A stretch of DNA of 64,000 bases from Methylomarinovum tepidoasis. GTDB taxonomy: Bacteria; Pseudomonadota; Gammaproteobacteria; Methylococcales; Methylothermaceae. The position numbers and the translations under genes are program-made. The notes beneath the pieces were generated by a model that had not been told where the DNA came from, made no database searches, and saw only the letters and a list, made by a program, of their open reading frames with translations. Below, in pieces: positions 60,200 through 64,000 of this stretch. The stretch spans positions 2,309,001 through 2,373,000 of the forward strand of contig NZ_AP024718.1 of assembly GCF_030294985.1 (NCBI RefSeq), given 5' to 3'. Each line of letters starts with the position of its first letter. The stretch's first letter is position 1.

Positions 60200-61159
60200 A
60201 TGCTGCGAATCATGCTCGCCATTCTGTGCATCTCCGCCGCCTTCTTGGCCCACGCCGACACGGTTCTGGTCACTCTGGAAAAGGACAACGCCCTGGCGGT
60301 GGTGGATGGCGACACACTGGCCTTGAAAAAGACCGTCAAGATCGGCCGCCGGCCGCGCGACATCAAGCTCAGCCCGGATTTCAGGAAAATCTACGTCGCC
60401 ACCAGCGACGACGACACCATCCAGGTGCTCGACGCCGAAACCTACAAGGTCATCGGCGATCTTCCCTCGGGCGAGGACCCGGAAACCTTCGCCATCGCCC
60501 CGGACGGCAAACGCATGTACGTCTCCAACGAAGACGACAACCAGGTCACCGTGATCGACCTGGAGACGGCGCAGGTGGTCAAGACGATCCCCGTGGGAGT
60601 GGAGCCGGAAGGCATCGCCGTCAGCCCCGACGGCAAGTGGGTGGTGAGCACCTCGGAAACCACCAACATGGCCCACTGGATCGACCCCCAAAGCCTGGAA
60701 ATCATCCACAACACCCTGGTGGACCCGCGCCCACGGGCGGCTACCTTCACCGCCGACTCCAAACAGCTCTGGGTCACCTCCGAGATCGGCAGCACCCTGA
60801 CCGTCATCGACACCGAAAGCAAGAAAATCGTCAAGAAAATCCATTTCCAGATCCCCGGCGTCACCCAGGCCCTGGTGCAACCGGTGGGGGTGATCGTCGA
60901 TGACCGGCGCCGCTACGGCTATGTGGCCCTGGGGCCGGCCAATCGGGTGGCGGTGATCGACGCCCAGAAGCTGGAGGTGGTCGATTACCTCATCACCGGC
61001 AAGCGGGTCTGGCACCTGGCCTTCTCCAGCGACGGCAAACGGCTGTTCACCACCAACGGCGCCAGCCACGACGTCACCGTGATCGACACCGGCAGGCTCA
61101 AACCGGTCAAGTCGATTCCGGTGGGACAGTGGCCCTGGGGAGTGGCGGTCCGGCCATGA
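60200..61159 (+). CDS. PQQ-associated YVTN-type beta-propeller protein
   Basis: The 319-residue exported protein (signal MLAILCISAAFLAHA) has about seven YVTN-like repeats with the pattern V-x-V-I-D-x(5)-V-x(3)-I-x-V-G: NALAVVDGDTLALKKTVKIG, NQVTVIDLETAQVVKTIPVG and HDVTVIDTGRLKPVKSIPVG. It belongs with TIGR03866-like propellers next to quinoprotein systems. It probably binds another component in the periplasm. It starts five bases after the binding protein and overlaps the ATPase start as ATGA. Confidence 0.9.
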   Translation: MLRIMLAILCISAAFLAHADTVLVTLEKDNALAVVDGDTLALKKTVKIGRRPRDIKLSPDFRKIYVATSDDDTIQVLDAETYKVIGDLPSGEDPETFAIAPDGKRMYVSNEDDNQVTVIDLETAQVVKTIPVGVEPEGIAVSPDGKWVVSTSETTNMAHWIDPQSLEIIHNTLVDPRPRAATFTADSKQLWVTSEIGSTLTVIDTESKKIVKKIHFQIPGVTQALVQPVGVIVDDRRRYGYVALGPANRVAVIDAQKLEVVDYLITGKRVWHLAFSSDGKRLFTTNGASHDVTVIDTGRLKPVKSIPVGQWPWGVAVRP

Positions 61160-61890
61160 CCACAGCCGCCCTCGAAGTCGAACACGTCAGCTTCGCCTAC
61201 GGCCCCAAAAAGGCTCTCGACGACGTCACTTTCAGCGTCGATCCCGGCCGCTGCGCCATCCTGCTGGGGCCCAACGGCGCCGGCAAGACCACCCTGTTCA
61301 ATCTCATCACCCGGCTGTTCGACAGCCCCACAGGCGCCATCCGCATCGCCGGCTACGACAACCGCAGGCAGCCGTGCCAGGCACTGGCCCACCTGGGGGT
61401 GGTGTTCCAGCAGCCGACCCTGGACCTGGATCTGACCGTGGCGCAGAACCTGCGCTATCACGCCGCCCTCCACGGTCTGAGCCGGCGGGAGGCCGACCGC
61501 CGCATCGCCGCCGAACTGGCGCGGCTGGAGATGACCCAATACCTCAAAACCAAGGTCCGGGCCCTCAGCGGCGGTTACCGCCGCCGGGTGGAGATCGCCC
61601 GCGCCCTGCTCCACCGCCCCACCCTGCTGCTGCTGGACGAACCTACCGTGGGTCTGGACATTCCCAGCCGCATGGCGCTGGTCGAGCACGTTCACGGCCT
61701 GGCCCGCGAGGGCATGGGAGTGTTGTGGGCCACCCACCTGATCGACGAGGTGGAACCCTCCGACGCCCTGATCGTGCTGCACCGGGGCGAAGTGCGCGCC
61801 ACCGGCATCGTCACCGAGGTGATCCGGCGGCTGGAGGTGGCCACCCTGGCTGAGGTGTTCGAGGTGTTGACGGCGAAGGAGGCGGCCTGA
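61156..61890 (+). CDS. PQQ-associated ABC transporter ATPase
   Basis: The 244-residue ATPase has Walker A LLGPNGAGKTTLF, signature ALSGGYRRRVEIA and Walker B LLLLDEPTVGLD, then VLWATHLIDEVE. It belongs with TIGR03864-like ATPases of PQQ-dependent alcohol systems. The next gene, its permease, starts 160 bases later because a palindromic repeat element lies between them. Confidence 0.92.
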   Translation: MTTAALEVEHVSFAYGPKKALDDVTFSVDPGRCAILLGPNGAGKTTLFNLITRLFDSPTGAIRIAGYDNRRQPCQALAHLGVVFQQPTLDLDLTVAQNLRYHAALHGLSRREADRRIAAELARLEMTQYLKTKVRALSGGYRRRVEIARALLHRPTLLLLDEPTVGLDIPSRMALVEHVHGLAREGMGVLWATHLIDEVEPSDALIVLHRGEVRATGIVTEVIRRLEVATLAEVFEVLTAKEAA

Positions 61891-61920
61891 TGGTGTCATG
61901 CCGGTATCATGAAGGCCTGG

Positions 61921-62025
61921 GCCGACGACCTCAGGGGCCGCCGTGAACCCTTCCCTGGGGGCTCGGTACCCGGCCGTCCGGGCCGGGTACGCCCCTGGAG
62001 CCGTCGTCCCAGCCCTTCCCTGAGA
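61921..62025. repeat. palindromic repeat element between ABC ATPase and permease
   Basis: GTACCCGGCC (61966-61975) and GGCCGGGTAC (61981-61990) form a perfect ten-base-pair stem with a five-base loop. Around it GACGAC (61924-61929) matches GTCGTC (62003-62008) and CAGGGGC (61932-61938) matches GCCCCTG (61991-61997), extending the stem. CCCTTCCCTG occurs twice (61948 and 62013). It looks like a dispersed, REP- or MITE-like element rather than a gene. Confidence 0.75.
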
Positions 62026-62049
62026 GGCAACAAGAGAAATCGAGATAAT

Positions 62050-62850
62050 ATGCGTCTGCTCCATTACCTGCGGGCCCTGAACGCCATCGTCGGCCGCGAG
62101 TTGCTGCGTTTCCTGCACCAGCGCGGCCGCTTCGTCGCCGCTCTGGTGCGCCCCCTGGTGTGGCTGTTCATCTTCGCCGCCGGCTTCCGTTCCACCTTGG
62201 GGATCGCCGTCACCCCGCCTTACCAGACCTACATCCTCTACGAGGAATACATCACCCCCGGACTGGTGGGGATGATCCTGCTGTTCAACGGTATGCAAAG
62301 CTCCCTGTCGATGGTGTACGACCGCGAGATGGGCAGCATGCGCATCCTGCTGGTGGCCCCGCTGCCACGCTGGTATCTGCTGTCGAGCAAGCTGCTGGCC
62401 AGCACCTGCGTCTCCATCCTGCAGGTGTACGTGTTTCTGGCCATCGCCTATCTTTACGACATCCAGCCGCCGCCGGTCGGTTATCTGGCAGTGCTGCCGG
62501 CCCTGGTGCTGGTGGGCCTGATGCTGGGGGCGCTGGGGATGTTCCTGTCGTCGTTCATCAAACAGCTGGAGAACTTCGCCGGGGTGATGAACTTCGTCAT
62601 CTTCCCCATGTTCTTCCTCTCCACCGCCCTCTATCCCCTGTGGCGGCTACAGGAATCCAGCCCGCTTCTGGCCACCCTGGCCCGCTACAATCCCTTCTCC
62701 CAGGGGGTGGAGCTGATCCGCTTCGCCCTCTACGGCCAGTTCAACCGCTATGCCTTCCTCTATACTTTGGTTACCATGTTCGTTTTCCTGGCCCTGGCCA
62801 TCTGGGGCTACAACCCGTCCAAAGGACTCATGACCCGGAGAGGCAGATGA
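62050..62850 (+). CDS. PQQ-associated ABC-2 type permease
   Basis: The 266-residue permease has six membrane helices and the ABC-2 pattern: [63 protein letters not shown] and [18 protein letters not shown]. It completes the transporter encoded at 59029-61890. An export role is more likely from the ABC-2 type even though a binding protein is present, which makes the set odd. Its ATG lies after the repeat element. Confidence 0.9.
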   Translation: MRLLHYLRALNAIVGRELLRFLHQRGRFVAALVRPLVWLFIFAAGFRSTLGIAVTPPYQTYILYEEYITPGLVGMILLFNGMQSSLSMVYDREMGSMRILLVAPLPRWYLLSSKLLASTCVSILQVYVFLAIAYLYDIQPPPVGYLAVLPALVLVGLMLGALGMFLSSFIKQLENFAGVMNFVIFPMFFLSTALYPLWRLQESSPLLATLARYNPFSQGVELIRFALYGQFNRYAFLYTLVTMFVFLALAIWGYNPSKGLMTRRGR

Positions 62851-63905
62851 CCCGACCCACCTGGCTGGTGACCGGCGGCGCTGGTTTCATCGGTGCCAAC
62901 TTCGTCTTGAAGCAGATCCGCGAGCGCCGCGCCCGCATCGTCAACCTCGACGCCCTCACCTACGCCGGCAACCTCGACACCCTGGCACCGGTGATGGACG
63001 ACCCCGACCACGTCTTCGTCCACGGTTCCATCGGCGACCGGGAATTGGTCCGCAGGCTGCTGGCCGAGCACCGCCCCCAGGCGATCGTCAACTTCGCCGC
63101 CGAAAGCCACGTGGACCGCTCCATCGATTCCCCCGGCGATTTCATCCACACCAACGTGGTCGGCACCTTCGAGCTGCTGGAGGCGGCCCGCGGCTACTGG
63201 CGGGAACTTCAGGCCGCCGAACGGGAGGCCTTTCGCTTTCTGCACGTCTCCACCGACGAGGTCTACGGCTCCCTGGGAGAGACCGGCAAGTTCACCGAGG
63301 AGACCCCCTACCGTCCCAACTCCCCCTATTCGGCCTCCAAGGCTGGTTCCGATCACCTGGTGCGGGCCTACCACCACACCTACGGCCTGCCGACCCTGAC
63401 CACCAACTGCTCCAACAACTACGGTCCCTACCAGTTTCCGGAAAAGCTGATCCCGCTGATGATCCTCAACGCCCTCGAAGGAAAGCCTCTGCCGGTATAC
63501 GGCCGGGGGCTCAACGTGCGCGACTGGCTCTACGTGGAGGATCACTGCCGCGCCATCGAGCGGGTGCTGGCCGCCGGCAGCCCCGGTGAGGTGTACAACA
63601 TCGGCGGCAACAACGAGAAGAAGAATATCGAAGTGGTCCAGACCCTCTGCCGCATCCTCGACCGGTTGCATCCGGAAGGCGCTCCTCACGAGCGCCTCGT
63701 CACCTTCGTCGCCGACCGCCCCGGCCACGACCTGCGCTACGCCATCGACGCTTCCAAAATCAAGCGGGAGCTGGGCTGGAGCCCGCGGGAAACCTTCGAC
63801 AGCGGCATCGAGAAGACGGTGCGCTGGTACTTGGCCAACCGCGACTGGTGCCGGCGGGTCACCGACGGCAGCTACCGCCGCGAACGCCTGGGGGTGGCGG
63901 TATGA
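62847..63905 (+). CDS. rfbB: dTDP-glucose 4,6-dehydratase
   Basis: The 352-residue extended SDR has [15 protein letters not shown] (NAD site), [24 protein letters not shown] and [11 protein letters not shown] (catalytic Tyr and Lys), and [17 protein letters not shown]. It converts dTDP-glucose to the 4-keto-6-deoxy sugar in dTDP-rhamnose synthesis. ATG overlaps the permease stop, and the rfbA start overlaps its stop. This starts a surface-polysaccharide gene set that continues out of the window. Confidence 0.96.
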   Translation: MTRPTWLVTGGAGFIGANFVLKQIRERRARIVNLDALTYAGNLDTLAPVMDDPDHVFVHGSIGDRELVRRLLAEHRPQAIVNFAAESHVDRSIDSPGDFIHTNVVGTFELLEAARGYWRELQAAEREAFRFLHVSTDEVYGSLGETGKFTEETPYRPNSPYSASKAGSDHLVRAYHHTYGLPTLTTNCSNNYGPYQFPEKLIPLMILNALEGKPLPVYGRGLNVRDWLYVEDHCRAIERVLAAGSPGEVYNIGGNNEKKNIEVVQTLCRILDRLHPEGAPHERLVTFVADRPGHDLRYAIDASKIKRELGWSPRETFDSGIEKTVRWYLANRDWCRRVTDGSYRRERLGVAV

Positions 63906-64000
63906 CGCGCCGGGGCATCATCCTCGCCGGCGGCAGCGGCACCCGCCTCCATCCCCTCACCTACGCCGTCAGCAAGCAACTGCTGCCGGTGTACGACAAG
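63902..64000 (+). CDS. rfbA: glucose-1-phosphate thymidylyltransferase, N-terminal part
   Basis: The visible 33 residues read [21 protein letters not shown] and KQLLPVYDK, the nucleotide-binding start of RmlA enzymes, which make dTDP-glucose, the substrate of RfbB. The gene continues beyond the window. Its ATG overlaps the rfbB stop as ATGA. Confidence 0.95.
   Translation, partial: MTRRGIILAGGSGTRLHPLTYAVSKQLLPVYDK

Overview
The window looks like chromosome of a high-GC gammaproteobacterial (type I) methanotroph of the Methylococcales. The main evidence is a complete particulate methane monooxygenase operon (pmoC-pmoA-pmoB, minus strand, 45718-42725). Its PmoB has His33, His137 and His139 at the same positions as I remember for the Methylococcus enzyme. 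A four-gene ABC/beta-propeller set of the type found with PQQ-dependent alcohol oxidation (59029-62850) and a gammaproteobacterial block lptM-lysA-dapF-DUF484-xerC support this. The genus cannot be fixed from the window.

Layout. 1-656 is the 3' end of valS. Next come a 22-bp tandem repeat, a dodecin gene and a lipoprotein hydrolase. From 2305 to 28167 lies a large type II polyketide cluster of the aryl polyene (APE/xanthomonadin) kind. Its left minus-strand operon (9468-2305) encodes dehydratases, ketoreductase, ketosynthase, acyltransferases, ACP, glycosyltransferase and thioesterase, with a Uma2 gene inserted. Its right minus-strand operon (28167-20409) encodes a lipoprotein, ACP, COG4648 membrane protein, LolA-like carrier, MMPL exporter, rhodanese lipoprotein, a ketosynthase fused to a chain-length-factor-like domain, and a flavin halogenase-like enzyme. 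Most genes in these operons overlap by four bases.

Between the two operons is material that is not normal for an APE cluster: a free-standing carrier protein, a stand-alone condensation-type protein, an adenylation enzyme whose hand-read pocket code resembles the prolyl class, an acyl-CoA dehydrogenase of the PltE/RedW/PigA type, and a second flavin halogenase-like protein. Together these look like the route from L-proline to a carrier-bound (halo)pyrrole-2-carboxylate. My main hypothesis is that this cluster makes or once made a pyrrole-capped, possibly halogenated polyene. The middle also holds a CrtI/CrtISO-like desaturase, an Mrr-type nuclease, an IS256 fragment, a broken copy of the right-hand halogenase-like gene and a higBA toxin-antitoxin pair. 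The locus has therefore been rearranged, and the dehydrogenase appears N-terminally short.

28268-42502 is mostly housekeeping: an rRNA methyltransferase, a CPBP protease, a PfkB-like kinase facing a NahK-like kinase, SmrA, a DUF3530 hydrolase, an Mla-type phospholipid transporter with a PqiC-like lipoprotein, an M48 protease, Rsd, a Nudix hydrolase, tRNA-Leu(GAG), secG, tpiA and glmM. The pmo operon follows, with its own promoter and a strong terminator. 45956-53095 carries DUF4389, DUF2333, xerC, DUF484, dapF, lysA, lptM and a two-gene TRAP permease. 53157-59010 carries a Lon-like protease, a LEA-type lipoprotein, a radical SAM protein, a GT8-like protein and an ELM1-like protein. 59029-62850 is the PQQ-associated ABC set, interrupted by a palindromic repeat element. 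The window ends with rfbB and the start of rfbA for dTDP-rhamnose synthesis. No rRNA genes or CRISPR arrays were seen.
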